Shown: piece after piece, positions 40,546 to 50,424 of the stretch
Numbering within the stretch: the stretch's first letter is position 1
Layout: each line of letters starts with the position of its first letter
From: Vibrio splendidus 12E03
GTDB lineage: Bacteria; Pseudomonadota; Gammaproteobacteria; Enterobacterales; Vibrionaceae
DNA: 52,770 nucleotides
Direction of reading: 5' to 3'
Assembly: GCF_000272105.2 (NCBI RefSeq)
Contig: NZ_AJZD02000055.1
Coordinates: 1 to 52,770, forward strand
Translations under genes and position numbers: made by a program
Notes under the pieces: generated by a model
The model's database searches: none
The model's input: only the letters and a program-made list of their open reading frames with translations
Told to the model about the DNA's origin: nothing

Positions 40546-40941
40546 AGCGTTCGAGTTTTAAGTCTCAATATTGCTGGTGGCCTTTGCATATTTCTCGCAG
40601 TTCTAGGGATAGTTTTACCTGTTCTGCCAACCACACCTTTTCTCCTTCTTGCTAGCGCATGCTTCATGCGAAGTAATCCGAAAGTTCATAAATGGATGCA
40701 CGAGCACAAAACGCTGGGTCCTTTACTGAACAATTGGTACCAACACGGTGCCGTAACCAAACAAGTTAAAACGCGCGGCGTATTCTTTATCTTGTTGAGT
40801 TTTACGTTATCCATCTACTTTGCCCCTATCATGTGGGTCAAGGCCTTCCTAATTTGTGTACTTGTTATTCTTCTCACATGGTTTATGCGACTTCCAACTC
40901 ATGAGTTGGTTGCTGACAGCAAAGAAAATCACTACCATTAA
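40543..40941 (+). CDS. ybaN: YbaN/DUF454 inner-membrane protein, apparent AUU start
   Basis: A 132-residue DUF454 protein with three hydrophobic stretches. The family hallmark (LAVLGIVLPVLPTTPFLLLA) lies upstream of the first in-frame ATG (40666), so that ATG cannot be the start. Between the in-frame stop at 40525-40527 and the hallmark there is no ATG, GTG or TTG in frame. An ATT at 40543 follows a perfect AAGGAGG (40531-40537) with a 5-base gap, so AUU is the likely initiator. In E. coli ybaN also precedes apt-dnaX-ybaB-recR. The function is unknown. Confidence 0.85.
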   Translation: MSVRVLSLNIAGGLCIFLAVLGIVLPVLPTTPFLLLASACFMRSNPKVHKWMHEHKTLGPLLNNWYQHGAVTKQVKTRGVFFILLSFTLSIYFAPIMWVKAFLICVLVILLTWFMRLPTHELVADSKENHYH

Positions 40942-41102
40942 GCCAGTGTGCCTGCTTGTATAGCGGGCGTTTATTATTTCAGCAATCAGAGTTATGACTC
41001 TCGTTGCAATGAATACCAATCGTACCTTTCCTTAATTCCAAGCGTTGATGTTTGATTCGTTGACGAGAGTTTGGAAAGCGGCCTAATGAAGTGCATAAGA
41101 TT

Positions 41103-41648
41103 ATGAACACAGAAAAAATCTCTCTGATCAAAGCAAGCATCAAAAGCATTCCTGATTACCCTAAAGCGGGTATTTTATTCCGTGACGTAACAAGCTTGAT
41201 GGAAGACCCAGCGGCTTACAAAGCGACAATCGACTTGCTAGCGGAAACATACAAGGACATGGGCTTTACTAAGATCGTTGGTACTGAAGCTCGTGGTTTC
41301 TTATTTGGTGCGCCTTTGGCACTAGAGCTAGGTGTTGGCTTCATTCCTGTTCGTAAACCGGGCAAACTGCCTCGTGAAACTGTGGCACAATCTTATGAGC
41401 TTGAGTACGGCACAGATACGCTAGAAATCCATACTGACGCTATCGTTGAAGGTGATAAAGTGTTGATGGTTGATGATTTGCTAGCAACGGGCGGTACGAT
41501 TGAAGCAACAACAAAGTTGATTCGTCAGCTAGGTGGTGTGGTAGAACACGCTGCATTTGTTATTAACCTTCCAGAAATCGGTGGTGACAAGCGCTTACAA
41601 GGCTTAGGTCTAGAAGTGTTTAGCATCTGCGAATTCGACGGCCACTAA
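41103..41648 (+). CDS. apt: Adenine phosphoribosyltransferase
   Basis: A 181-residue purine salvage enzyme making AMP from adenine and PRPP. The start at 41103 ([10 protein letters not shown]) fits the family better than a GTG at 41091. Signatures are the [16 protein letters not shown]-terminus, [14 protein letters not shown], and the PRPP loop [13 protein letters not shown]. It begins the apt-dnaX-ybaB-recR block; dnaX follows after 18 bp. Confidence 0.97.
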   Translation: MNTEKISLIKASIKSIPDYPKAGILFRDVTSLMEDPAAYKATIDLLAETYKDMGFTKIVGTEARGFLFGAPLALELGVGFIPVRKPGKLPRETVAQSYELEYGTDTLEIHTDAIVEGDKVLMVDDLLATGGTIEATTKLIRQLGGVVEHAAFVINLPEIGGDKRLQGLGLEVFSICEFDGH

Positions 41649-41666
41649 TCCTTTTCGGAATTATTC

Positions 41667-43889
41667 ATGAGCTATCTTGCGTTAGCGCGAAAATGGCGAC
41701 CAACCAAATTCAAAGAAGTGGTTGGTCAAGCCCATGTTTTAACAGCATTAGAGAATGCCCTTAGCCAAAATAGGTTGCACCACGCGTACCTATTTAGCGG
41801 AACACGCGGTGTCGGTAAAACGACCATCGGCCGCTTGTTTGCTAAGGGACTTAACTGTGAAACAGGCATTACTTCAACCCCTTGTGGTGAATGTGCAACT
41901 TGTAAAGAGATCGATGAAGGTCGCTTTGTTGACCTGCTAGAGATCGATGCGGCATCACGTACCAAGGTAGAAGATACCCGTGAGCTTCTGGACAATGTTC
42001 AGTACAAGCCAGCGCGTGGTCGCTTTAAGGTTTACCTTATCGATGAAGTACACATGCTTTCTAGGCACAGTTTTAACGCGCTTCTAAAGACGTTAGAAGA
42101 GCCGCCTGAGTATGTGAAATTCTTGCTCGCAACGACTGATCCGCAAAAGCTTCCAGTGACGATTTTGTCGCGTTGTCTGCAGTTTCATCTTAAGCCGATC
42201 AGCGTTGATAATATTCACGAACAGCTTGACCACATTCTTGAACAAGAGAGTGTGACGTCTGAACCTCGTGCGCTAGGGATGATTGCTCATGCTGCTGACG
42301 GCAGTATGCGTGATGCTCTGAGTTTAACGGATCAAGCTATCGCATTAGGCAACGGTAATGTCGTGACAGACACCGTGGCTCACATGCTCGGAACACTGGA
42401 TACCGACCAAGCTATCCACTTGCTTGAAGCGATTAGCAGTAAGCAGCCGCAACAAGCAATGGCGTGTATTCAAAGCCTTGCTGAGAACGGTGTTGAGTGG
42501 GACGGTTTGCTGAATCAGCTTGCGACTCAACTGCATCGTCTTGCGATGTTCCAAGCTTTGCCATCTACACTAGATAAGGCACAGCCTGACGCTGAGAAGC
42601 TTGAACTACTGAGCAAAGCGCTTAGCCCACAAGACATTCAACTCTACTACCAGATCGTGTTGAAAGGTCGTGAAGACTTACCATTGTCGCCAACCGCTCG
42701 CGTTGGTATTGAGATGGTGGTTTTACGCATGTTGGCATTTAGACCAGCTGAACAAGCGGTTGCTACGGCAATCTCGACTCAGTCGGCAAGCCCTGCGCCA
42801 GTAGCTCAAGCTCAGAGCGTTGCTCAGCCTGTTAGCCAATCTGCGCCAATGGCAGCTCCGAGACAGCCTCAGATGCAACAACAGGCGCCTCAACAGCAAG
42901 CTATGCAGCAGCCACCCGTGCAACAGACTCCGCAGCAGAATCCAGCACAGTATTCAGATTCGCAAGGTTACGCTGAACATTCAGGCAACCAAGGTTATCC
43001 TGAGCAGGATTACCCGCATAGCCAGTATGACGCGCCTCCTGCTTATGATGGGCGTCCAAGCTACGGTGCAGAGCAGCCTCAGCAGCAACAAACGAATTAT
43101 CAAAACCAGAGCCCGGTTCAACAGCCAAGCGCTGCACCTTCTGCTCCGCAAGAGCAGCCAGCGCGTGCAACTTCGCCTGTGAGTGGTTTACGCCACCAAT
43201 TACGTTCTCAACGTAGAGGCAGTTCGGCAACAGAAAACAAAGGCTCGGCGCCAAAAAAGGCTAAAGCGACATCTGCTAAAACTTCAGTTCTTTATCGAGT
43301 TGCTCAGCAACACGGTGGTTCTGAGCGGGTGTCGCCAGCTTCGTTATCCACTTCTTCTACAGAAAATGTTGCCAATGATAATGAACCTTATCGCTGGAAA
43401 CCGTCTAAACCTGTAGTGAAAGAGGTGAGTAAAGAGCTTACACCCACTCAGATCAAGCGCGCGTTAGAGCACATTAAGACACCAGAAATGGTTGATAAAT
43501 TGCTTCAAGAATCTATTGCTCAAGATGAATGGTCCGCCACGATTCAAAAGCTGGAAACAGCAAAGCTTGTTGAACAGTTAGCATTGAACTCAGTGTTTGC
43601 TAAAAATGGCACATCAATCACCTTAACGTTAAGATCGAGCCAAGCTCACCTGAATACGGATCGAGCACAGAGTGAGTTATTGCAGTCTCTCAATACTGTG
43701 CTTGGGGAAGAGTGTCATTTGAGTGTTGAAATCGGTGATGGTGGAGAAACGCCGCTAGAATTACGAGAAAGATTGTATCAAGGTAAGTTGAAAGACGCAT
43801 TTACCGCTTTAGAAAACGATGCCAACGTACAGTTCATTGAAAGACGTTTTGCCGCTGAACTCGACAGAGACAGCGTTCGTCCTATCTAG
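41667..43889 (+). CDS. dnaX: DNA polymerase III tau subunit (with gamma by frameshift)
   Basis: A 740-residue clamp-loader ATPase. Walker A is GTRGVGKT (45-52), the zinc module is the cysteine cluster from C64 to about C79 (CGECATC), Walker B is YLIDEVHML (about 123-131), and the SRC motif follows. Residues about 375-500 form a long glutamine/proline-rich linker, more extended than in E. coli. The C-terminal 150 residues bind alpha and DnaB as tau. An A_AAA_AAG heptamer at 43253-43259 gives a second product of about 532 residues (gamma). It is co-transcribed with apt and probably ybaB-recR. Confidence 0.96.
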   Translation: MSYLALARKWRPTKFKEVVGQAHVLTALENALSQNRLHHAYLFSGTRGVGKTTIGRLFAKGLNCETGITSTPCGECATCKEIDEGRFVDLLEIDAASRTKVEDTRELLDNVQYKPARGRFKVYLIDEVHMLSRHSFNALLKTLEEPPEYVKFLLATTDPQKLPVTILSRCLQFHLKPISVDNIHEQLDHILEQESVTSEPRALGMIAHAADGSMRDALSLTDQAIALGNGNVVTDTVAHMLGTLDTDQAIHLLEAISSKQPQQAMACIQSLAENGVEWDGLLNQLATQLHRLAMFQALPSTLDKAQPDAEKLELLSKALSPQDIQLYYQIVLKGREDLPLSPTARVGIEMVVLRMLAFRPAEQAVATAISTQSASPAPVAQAQSVAQPVSQSAPMAAPRQPQMQQQAPQQQAMQQPPVQQTPQQNPAQYSDSQGYAEHSGNQGYPEQDYPHSQYDAPPAYDGRPSYGAEQPQQQQTNYQNQSPVQQPSAAPSAPQEQPARATSPVSGLRHQLRSQRRGSSATENKGSAPKKAKATSAKTSVLYRVAQQHGGSERVSPASLSTSSTENVANDNEPYRWKPSKPVVKEVSKELTPTQIKRALEHIKTPEMVDKLLQESIAQDEWSATIQKLETAKLVEQLALNSVFAKNGTSITLTLRSSQAHLNTDRAQSELLQSLNTVLGEECHLSVEIGDGGETPLELRERLYQGKLKDAFTALENDANVQFIERRFAAELDRDSVRPI
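43253..43264 (+). promoter_or_regulatory. Programmed -1 frameshift site of dnaX
   Basis: In the dnaX frame the codons read CCA AAA AAG GCT, so A_AAA_AAG (43253-43259) is a proper slippery heptamer, the same as in E. coli. After a -1 slip the ribosome reads GGC then TAA (43262-43264), so gamma would end in Gly one codon after the site. A strong downstream stem is not obvious. Confidence 0.88.
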
Positions 43890-44041
43890 AACGTTTTCTT
43901 GTTTAGTGACCGGCGTATCATCCCAGATAAGCAAATCTGAGAACTGAACATCGAGGGGTTGAATCACACTGTTTTAACCCCCATTTAAGCTCGTATAGCT
44001 TAATTAATTTTAATAAACCAATTAGACCAGAGAGTATTAAC

Positions 44042-44371
44042 ATGTTTGGTAAAGGCGGTATGGGCAACATGATGAAGCAAGCCCAGCAAATGCAAGAGCG
44101 CATGCAAAAGCTTCAAGAAGAAATCGCAAATATGGAAGTTACAGGTGAGTCAGGTGCTGGCCTTGTAAAAGTAACGATCACTGGTAGCCACAGCGTTCGC
44201 CGTGTTGATATCGATGAAAGCCTAATGGAAGACGATAAAGAGATGCTTGAAGATCTTATCGCTGCTGCTTTCAACGATGCGGCTCGTCGCGTTGAAGAAA
44301 CTCAAAAAGAGAAAATGGCTAGCGTAACTGGCGGAATGCAACTTCCACCAGGTATGAAGATGCCTTTCTAA
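44042..44371 (+). CDS. ybaB: Nucleoid-associated protein YbaB/EbfC
   Basis: A 109-residue DNA-binding protein of the YbaB/EbfC family. It has a methionine and glutamine-rich helical N-terminus ([20 protein letters not shown]) and the central [19 protein letters not shown] strand region; it works as a dimer with tweezers-like shape. It lies between dnaX and recR in the conserved order. Confidence 0.96.
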   Translation: MFGKGGMGNMMKQAQQMQERMQKLQEEIANMEVTGESGAGLVKVTITGSHSVRRVDIDESLMEDDKEMLEDLIAAAFNDAARRVEETQKEKMASVTGGMQLPPGMKMPF

Positions 44372-44449
44372 GTAACTTATTCTTAAAGGTTAATTCAGGT
44401 GGTGGTTTGTATTGAACAGGCTATTACTTGAAAATTAGAACGGTTAAAT

Positions 44450-45049
44450 ATGCGTACCAGTCATATGCTGGAGCATTTGATGGAGGCTTTACGTTGTCTA
44501 CCTGGGGTTGGACCCAAGTCGGCGCAGCGTATGGCCTTTCATTTGTTACAGCGCGATAGAAAAGGCGGCCTACAGTTGGCTGAAGCTCTTAGCCAAGCAA
44601 TGACCGAAATTGGTCACTGTAATGAGTGCCGTACTTTTACTGAAGAAGATACTTGCCACATTTGTACCAATCCTAAACGTCAGGAAAATGGTCAAATCTG
44701 TGTAGTAGAGAGCCCTGCAGACATTGCAGCTATTGAAGCAACTGGCCAATATTCAGGTCGTTACTTTGTATTGATGGGTCACCTTTCACCACTTGATGGT
44801 ATTGGTCCAAGTGACATCGGTCTTGATGTTTTGGACTACCGCCTGCGTCGTGGTGATATCTCTGAAGTAATCCTAGCGACTAACCCAACAGTTGAAGGGG
44901 AAGCAACAGCGCATTACATTGCTGAGCTATGTAATGCCCATGAAGTGAACGCTAGCCGTATCGCTCATGGTGTTCCCGTTGGTGGTGAGCTAGAGCTGGT
45001 GGATGGCACCACGCTTTCGCACTCCTTACTCGGTCGTCATAAGATCTAA
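44450..45049 (+). CDS. recR: Recombination mediator RecR
   Basis: A 199-residue protein helping RecO load RecA at gaps. The N-terminal HhH motif ([17 protein letters not shown], 17-33), zinc finger C57, C60, C69, C72, Toprim domain ([14 protein letters not shown] onward) and C-terminal Walker-like region are all present. It is the last gene of the apt-dnaX-ybaB-recR block, with a terminator right after. Confidence 0.97.
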   Translation: MRTSHMLEHLMEALRCLPGVGPKSAQRMAFHLLQRDRKGGLQLAEALSQAMTEIGHCNECRTFTEEDTCHICTNPKRQENGQICVVESPADIAAIEATGQYSGRYFVLMGHLSPLDGIGPSDIGLDVLDYRLRRGDISEVILATNPTVEGEATAHYIAELCNAHEVNASRIAHGVPVGGELELVDGTTLSHSLLGRHKI

Positions 45050-45088
45050 AAAAGCCGCTTGGTGAATCATCACTAAGCGGCTTTTTCT
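45048..45088 (+). terminator. Terminator after recR
   Basis: Stem AAAAGCCGCTTGGTGA/TCACTAAGCGGCTTTTT with one mismatch and a short loop; flanking A and T runs allow bidirectional use with aqpZ. Confidence 0.9.
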
Positions 45089-45116
45089 TTTATTGCTTTA
45101 GGCGCTTTTTCAGCGC

Positions 45117-45806
45117 TTAATCCGAACCTCTCACCGCTTTGTATATCATCGCGCCAATCACGGCACCAATAATCGGTGCAATCCAGAATAGCCACAATTG
45201 CGAAACGGCCCAATCACCGACAAACACAGCCACGCCAGTACTTCGAGCAGGGTTCACTGAGGTGTTGGTTACAGGAATACTGATAAGGTGAATCAAGGTC
45301 AAACAGAGACCAATTGCGATCGGTGCGAATCCAGCCGGTGCTTTCGAATCAGTCGCGCCCATGATCACGAACAGGAACACCATGGTCATGACCACTTCAC
45401 AGACCAGTGCGGCAGTTAGTGAGTAGCCGCCCGGTGAGTGTTCACCGTAACCATTTGAAGCAAAGCCAGATGCCGCAGCGTCAAAGCCTGCTTGGCCTGA
45501 AGCAATCACGAATAACACACCACCCGCGATAATACCGCCAATCACTTGGGCAATAATATAAGGCGCAACATCTTTGCCATCAAAGCGACCACCACTCCAT
45601 AGGCCGATGGTGACAGCAGGGTTGAGGTGGCAACCGGATATATGACCAATAGCGAAAGCCATAGTGAGCACGGTTAAACCAAAGGCAAGGGAAACTCCGA
45701 GTAGACCAATTCCCACATCAGGGAAAGCCGCGGCTAAGACGGCACTACCACAACCGCCCAACACCAACCAAAACGTACCAAACATTTCTGCGATATACCT
45801 ATTCAT
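45117..45806 (-). CDS. aqpZ: Aquaporin Z
   Basis: A 229-residue water channel of the MIP family with six transmembrane helices and the two NPA boxes (HLNPAVT with NPA at 62-64; SVNPARS with NPA at 185-187 and the selectivity arginine R188). The histidine at about 173 ([11 protein letters not shown]) together with R188 is typical of water-selective AqpZ rather than glycerol facilitators. It forms its own unit on the minus strand. Confidence 0.95.
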   Translation of the reverse strand: MNRYIAEMFGTFWLVLGGCGSAVLAAAFPDVGIGLLGVSLAFGLTVLTMAFAIGHISGCHLNPAVTIGLWSGGRFDGKDVAPYIIAQVIGGIIAGGVLFVIASGQAGFDAAASGFASNGYGEHSPGGYSLTAALVCEVVMTMVFLFVIMGATDSKAPAGFAPIAIGLCLTLIHLISIPVTNTSVNPARSTGVAVFVGDWAVSQLWLFWIAPIIGAVIGAMIYKAVRGSD

Positions 45807-46048
45807 AACGATCCTTATTAATCTGTACCAGTATCAACAAGATAGTTTAGATTTCGCAGAAGTGTGAAATCTTGTGTATATAGTTGAAAGAAAGAACAGA
45901 GAATCTTATGTAATCACTTCGAACTCGCACTAAAGATCGTTAAGGTCAGTCGTATTCTATCGCTATTTTAGCAAGCAAGAGTGACCTGATAATTAGCCGT
46001 ATTTGTGTCAGTATTCGTTTTATTTAAACTACGATGAGTTGATAAAAA

Positions 46049-46855
46049 TTAAGTAAGTTCTACTTCTACCAACACCCCAAAGTGATCTGATACAACCGGA
46101 TAAAAATCGTGATTAAAAATCACCTTATGCTGCTTTACCACTACAGGCTGATTACTAAGCACTAAATCAATGCGTAGCGCTTGGCTATTTTGCTCCCAAC
46201 CATCAATGTTTTTAATGACAGTGGTTCCATCATCTTTGATTTCAGCAACTTCATAACAATCCATCAAACCGCGTTGTAATACGTAATCATAGCCTTCATT
46301 ACGTATATGGCTTGGGTTGTTGAAATCGCCTAATAGAAAGCTCAACTCTGTTGGTAAAGTTGCCTTGATTCGGTCGAACTGATCCTCAAATGAGTTCTCT
46401 GAGTCATTCCACCAGCCACAATGACAATTATAAAGATTAAAATCACCCTGTTGAGAGGTCACTTTAATACGCACTGCTCGCCGATGTTTCCAAAAGCTCA
46501 CATCATAGTTATCACTTAAATCAATGACCTCATGTTCGACAATCGGTAGTCGCGTTAAAAATGAGAGTCCCTCTTGATATACTTCATAACTTTGATGAAC
46601 GAAATCCCACGTAAGTTGGTAATGATGACCGTATTCCATGAGTTTTTTCTGTAATAAATAACCATAGTTATTCGCCAACACAGTGTGATTGGTTAATATA
46701 TTGGCATCAACGGCCGGGCTATCTTGATGTTGATTCACTTCCTGTAATGCAACCACATCGCACCCTTGCTCGATAATGGCTTGCGCGACCACATCTAACT
46801 TTTCTAGCTGTTTTTCTTCTTGCCAGCTGTGGGTATTTAGTGTCATTAACTTCAT
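46049..46855 (-). CDS. EEP-family phosphatase, MapP-like (maltose-6'-phosphate phosphatase)
   Basis: A 268-residue protein of the endonuclease/exonuclease/phosphatase fold: N-terminal LNTHSW (6-11), metal-binding glutamate in ALQEVNQ (36-42), GDFNNPS, IDLVLSN and the closing SDHFGV. The first 40 residues are like Enterococcus MapP, which removes phosphate from maltose 6'-phosphate made by a PTS. It ends the operon after a GH13 alpha-glucosidase and a PTS permease, a context that fits a sugar-phosphate phosphatase much better than a DNase. A hairpin at 46886-46908 separates it from the permease gene. The substrate is inferred. Confidence 0.75.
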   Translation of the reverse strand: MKLMTLNTHSWQEEKQLEKLDVVAQAIIEQGCDVVALQEVNQHQDSPAVDANILTNHTVLANNYGYLLQKKLMEYGHHYQLTWDFVHQSYEVYQEGLSFLTRLPIVEHEVIDLSDNYDVSFWKHRRAVRIKVTSQQGDFNLYNCHCGWWNDSENSFEDQFDRIKATLPTELSFLLGDFNNPSHIRNEGYDYVLQRGLMDCYEVAEIKDDGTTVIKNIDGWEQNSQALRIDLVLSNQPVVVKQHKVIFNHDFYPVVSDHFGVLVEVELT

Positions 46856-46885
46856 TATTATTCACTTATTTATTCTAGTGAGATA

Positions 46886-46908
46886 AAACGCAGCGCAAGG
46901 CTGCGTTT
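46886..46908 (-). terminator. Intercistronic hairpin between PTS permease and phosphatase genes
   Basis: Perfect 9-bp stem AAACGCAGC/GCTGCGTTT with a 5-nt loop, followed on the minus strand by TTTATCT. It may act as a partial terminator or as a 3'-end stabiliser that lowers expression of the last gene. Confidence 0.6.
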
Positions 46909-46934
46909 CTCGAGGTTATTTGATCTAAAAAGAA

Positions 46935-48563
46935 TTACGCAGGTTGCGCTGAAAACTTCTGAACTAGTCTAGATTTAATGACATCCACCCCAGGGCCATA
47001 AATAACTTGTACTCCCTGTTCTTTAACCACAGCTCCAAGTGCTCCCGTAGGCTTCCATAGTGAATATTCAGCAACCAACTGCGGATCATTAACTGTAATG
47101 CGCAAGCGAGTCATGCAAGCATCAATCTCAGCAATATTGCCACGCCCGCCTAAATTCTGAATAATAATGTCAAGCTTCTCATCTTCCGACATAGCTTCTG
47201 AGCTTTCATCCAGGTAGTTACCCATACGACCCGGTGTTGGTAACTTCAATTTCACGATTAGGAAGCGGAACAATCCATAGTTAACCACAAAGAAAACAAT
47301 AGAAACTAATGCAAAGCGAACCAGATCACCACCGATGCCCGCTGAAACCATCATAGGTATACGAGTGAGTAACTCAATCAAACCAAAGGCATGTACACGT
47401 AGGTCCATCACATCGACCAACGCAAATGCAACCCCTGTTAATACCGCATGCGCAACATATAAAACAGGAGCAATAAACATAAACATGAATTCAATAGGCT
47501 CTGTCACACCGGTTAATAACACGGCAAGACACGCAGATAAAAACATTGGCTTATATTGTGCGCGCTTATCACTATCAACACAGTGATACATCGCAAGTCC
47601 AATACCAATCAATGAAGAGGCTGCGATAATAACTTGGCCTGCTTTAAAGCGTGCTGGGTGCACCGTATCTAACAGGTGTTGGTAAGTTGTCGGATCGCTT
47701 AATTTAAGATTATTTAAATCGCTAACCCAAGCAAGCCATAATGGATCTTGACCATAAACACTTGAGCCCGCATTCATCCCAGTCAAAAGCTCATAAGTAC
47801 CACCCAACTCGGTGTAATTCATTGGAATAGTTAAAGTGTGGTGTAAACCAAATGGCAGTAATAAACGCTCTAACGTACCATACAAGAAAGGAGCAGTGAT
47901 CGGCGCAGTGTCTTTAGAGGTAGCAATCCATTGACCAAAATCATTAAGCGCCCCTTGAATTAAAGGCCATATTACAGATAAACCAAACGCAATAATCAGC
48001 GAATAGAAAATAACAACAAAAGGCACAAAACGCTTACCGTTGAAAAATGCTAATGCCTGAGGTAAGCGAGCGAAGTCATGATAGCGGTTAAATAAGTTGG
48101 CACCTAAATAGCCAGACATAATACCGATAAACACACCCATATTTAGGGCAGGAGCACCCAAAATATTCGTGAAGAATTGAGAGACAGGTAGCTCAGAACC
48201 AAATAGGCTCATCACAACCGCTTCTGGGTCACTGAGCATAGCGTTATCCACGCCCAATATAACCCCAGTGATACGGTTGATTAAGATGAAGGCAATTAGC
48301 GCGGCAAATGCGCCACCTGCACGCTCTTTTGCCCACGAGCCACCAATCGCGACCGCAAATAATAGGTGAAGGTTAACAATGATCCCCCAACCTATGTTTT
48401 CCATTATAGCGCCTAGTGTTTCAATGGCACCAAACCCACCCGCATACATTGCGACCACTTTACCTAGTGATATCATGATACCAGCGGCAGGCATCACCGC
48501 GATAACAACGATAAGGGACTTCCCAAATCGTTGCCAAAAATCAAACGATAGTAACTTACTCAT
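46935..48563 (-). CDS. PTS EIICB permease, glucose/maltose family
   Basis: A 542-residue sugar permease. The EIIC membrane domain (about 1-430, about ten helices) carries the family motif VTEPIEFMFMFIAPVLY. The EIIB domain (about 455-535) has the phospho-acceptor cysteine C483 in IDACMTRLRITV. It is like MalX and MalT of the glucose superfamily. There is no EIIA domain in the protein or cluster, so phosphate probably comes from the general EIIA-Glc (Crr). Its position between an alpha-glucosidase and a MapP-like phosphatase points to maltose or a related alpha-glucoside as substrate. Confidence 0.9.
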   Translation of the reverse strand: MSKLLSFDFWQRFGKSLIVVIAVMPAAGIMISLGKVVAMYAGGFGAIETLGAIMENIGWGIIVNLHLLFAVAIGGSWAKERAGGAFAALIAFILINRITGVILGVDNAMLSDPEAVVMSLFGSELPVSQFFTNILGAPALNMGVFIGIMSGYLGANLFNRYHDFARLPQALAFFNGKRFVPFVVIFYSLIIAFGLSVIWPLIQGALNDFGQWIATSKDTAPITAPFLYGTLERLLLPFGLHHTLTIPMNYTELGGTYELLTGMNAGSSVYGQDPLWLAWVSDLNNLKLSDPTTYQHLLDTVHPARFKAGQVIIAASSLIGIGLAMYHCVDSDKRAQYKPMFLSACLAVLLTGVTEPIEFMFMFIAPVLYVAHAVLTGVAFALVDVMDLRVHAFGLIELLTRIPMMVSAGIGGDLVRFALVSIVFFVVNYGLFRFLIVKLKLPTPGRMGNYLDESSEAMSEDEKLDIIIQNLGGRGNIAEIDACMTRLRITVNDPQLVAEYSLWKPTGALGAVVKEQGVQVIYGPGVDVIKSRLVQKFSAQPA

Positions 48564-48622
48564 AAATAGTTCCTTGATTTAAATACAGGCTAACGTTATC
48601 AGCGCCTAGCCATAAATATAAT

Positions 48623-50356
48623 TTAGTGCTTTTTTGCAAATATATACGCGGCATAAGCGGGGGCTATTTGCGTTGTTATAAAATCTGAGCGAACGTGTTC
48701 GTTGTTAATATTCTGATTATCAAGCATTAACTCGCCTAATTGGGTGCAGTCGATATCAACAACGCTCTCTTGTGGACTTAAATTGGTAATAATGGTCCAT
48801 GTCATATCTTGAGCAACACGTTGATAAGCATAGATATTAGGATCGTTAGCTAGCAGTAATTGATAACGGCCAACCACTAAGCTTTCATGTGACTTACGCA
48901 AAGCAATCAACTGCTTATAGAAACCTAAGATCGAATTTGGATCTTGCTGTTGTTGCTCAACATTGATATCTGCATACTGTTGATTCACCGAGAACCAAGG
49001 TTGCACCTCAGAAAAACCGGCAAAATCCTGGTCATTCCATTGCATTGGCAAGCGACTGTGGTCGCGGGATACTTGATTTAACAAGGCTAAGATATCGGCA
49101 TCGCTCTGACCTTGTTGCGATAGCTTTTGAATTAAATTTCTCGCAGACACATCGTTAAATTCGTCAAGAGAAGTAAACTGATGATTTACCATACCAATCT
49201 CTTGGCCCTGATAAATAAATGGAGTCCCTTTCATCAAGAAATAACAACTCGCTAACGCGGTAGCACTGGCATACCTAGAGTTAGGATCGGCAAAAGTATC
49301 AATACTACGAGCTTGATCGTGGTTTTCTAAATAAAGCGCATTCCAGCCTTTACCTTCTAAGGCATCTTGCCAACGCGATAAAATGCGTTTGAACGCCACG
49401 AGATCGAAATTCTCGTTGCTTTGTTCTTCCGACCATAGCTTCATGTGTTCAAACTGAAAAATCATGTTAAAAACACCACCTTGATCGTGCTCGGTCGCTT
49501 CAGCAACCCAAGGCAATGCGTTGTCGGCCGTCACCCCATTGGCCTCACCAACGGTCACAATATCAAAAGGCGAAAACGCCTGTTCTTTTAACTCATACAG
49601 GTGCTTTTCAATACCTTCAACATTCATGTGATAATCGAATGAAGAGACATACTTTTCACCCTTTGGATTGGGTAAAGAGGGTAAACCAGTTTGTTTCTGA
49701 ATATGGCTAATTGCATCGACACGGAAACCATCAATACCACGCTCCAACCACCAATGAATCATTTTAAATAGTGCTTGTTTTACTTCAGGATTTTCCCAAT
49801 TAAGATCAGGCTGCTTTTTAGAAAATAGATGTAAATAATATTGTGCGGTTTTGTCATCATATTCCCATGCACTACCATGAAAAATACTTTCCCAGTTATT
49901 AGGTTCGCAAGTTGGTTTTTCATCTGTTGACTCACAACCATCACGCCAAATATACCAATCACGCTTAGGGCTATCTTTGTTGTCTCGAGATTCGATAAAC
50001 CATGGATGCTCATCGCTAGTGTGGTTGATGACTAAATCCATAATAATGCGAATGCCACGTTCATGAGCAGCCGTGATTAATTTATCCACATCCTCAAGGG
50101 TTCCAAAGTCAGGATGAATCGCTTGATAGTCACTGATATCGTAACCGTTGTCATCATTCGGTGATGCGTAGAATGGGCAGATCCATATTAAATCAATGCC
50201 CAAATCAGCAAGATAATCCAGCTTAGCAATGATTCCATTGATATCGCCAATGCCGTCCTGGTTTGTATCATAAAAACTACGGGGATAAATTTGGTAGGCA
50301 GTTGCTTTCTTCCACCACGCGAGTGGTTTTGAGTGTAGATTATTAGCGAGTTTCAT
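48623..50356 (-). CDS. GH13 alpha-glucosidase (oligo-glucosidase type)
   Basis: A 577-residue cytosolic glycoside hydrolase of GH13 subfamily 31 type. The nucleophile is D214 (GFRVDAISHI), the acid/base E271 (VGEANG) and the third acid D347 (ENHDQAR). The residue after the nucleophile is alanine (A215). In this subfamily valine there goes with alpha-1,6 specificity (isomaltase, trehalose-6-phosphate hydrolase), while alanine or threonine goes with alpha-1,4 or broad specificity, so maltose-type substrates are likely. There is no signal peptide. An operator palindrome lies 11 bp before its start; the LacI-type regulator gene is just upstream. Confidence 0.9.
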   Translation of the reverse strand: MKLANNLHSKPLAWWKKATAYQIYPRSFYDTNQDGIGDINGIIAKLDYLADLGIDLIWICPFYASPNDDNGYDISDYQAIHPDFGTLEDVDKLITAAHERGIRIIMDLVINHTSDEHPWFIESRDNKDSPKRDWYIWRDGCESTDEKPTCEPNNWESIFHGSAWEYDDKTAQYYLHLFSKKQPDLNWENPEVKQALFKMIHWWLERGIDGFRVDAISHIQKQTGLPSLPNPKGEKYVSSFDYHMNVEGIEKHLYELKEQAFSPFDIVTVGEANGVTADNALPWVAEATEHDQGGVFNMIFQFEHMKLWSEEQSNENFDLVAFKRILSRWQDALEGKGWNALYLENHDQARSIDTFADPNSRYASATALASCYFLMKGTPFIYQGQEIGMVNHQFTSLDEFNDVSARNLIQKLSQQGQSDADILALLNQVSRDHSRLPMQWNDQDFAGFSEVQPWFSVNQQYADINVEQQQQDPNSILGFYKQLIALRKSHESLVVGRYQLLLANDPNIYAYQRVAQDMTWTIITNLSPQESVVDIDCTQLGELMLDNQNINNEHVRSDFITTQIAPAYAAYIFAKKH

Positions 50357-50367
50357 CGGTTATACTA

Positions 50368-50394
50368 TATGTGTTATCGTTAACACATAGTGTT
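50368..50394. promoter_or_regulatory. LacI-type operator before the alpha-glucosidase gene
   Basis: ATGTGTTATCGTTAACACAT (50368-50387) has 8-bp arms around a TCGT centre. A second overlapping symmetry, TAACACATAGTGTTA (50380-50394), shares its right arm. The position just upstream of the gene fits repression by the LacI-family protein encoded next to it. Confidence 0.8.
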
Positions 50395-50424
50395 AAATGG
50401 AACCTATTTGGACTCAATACAATT

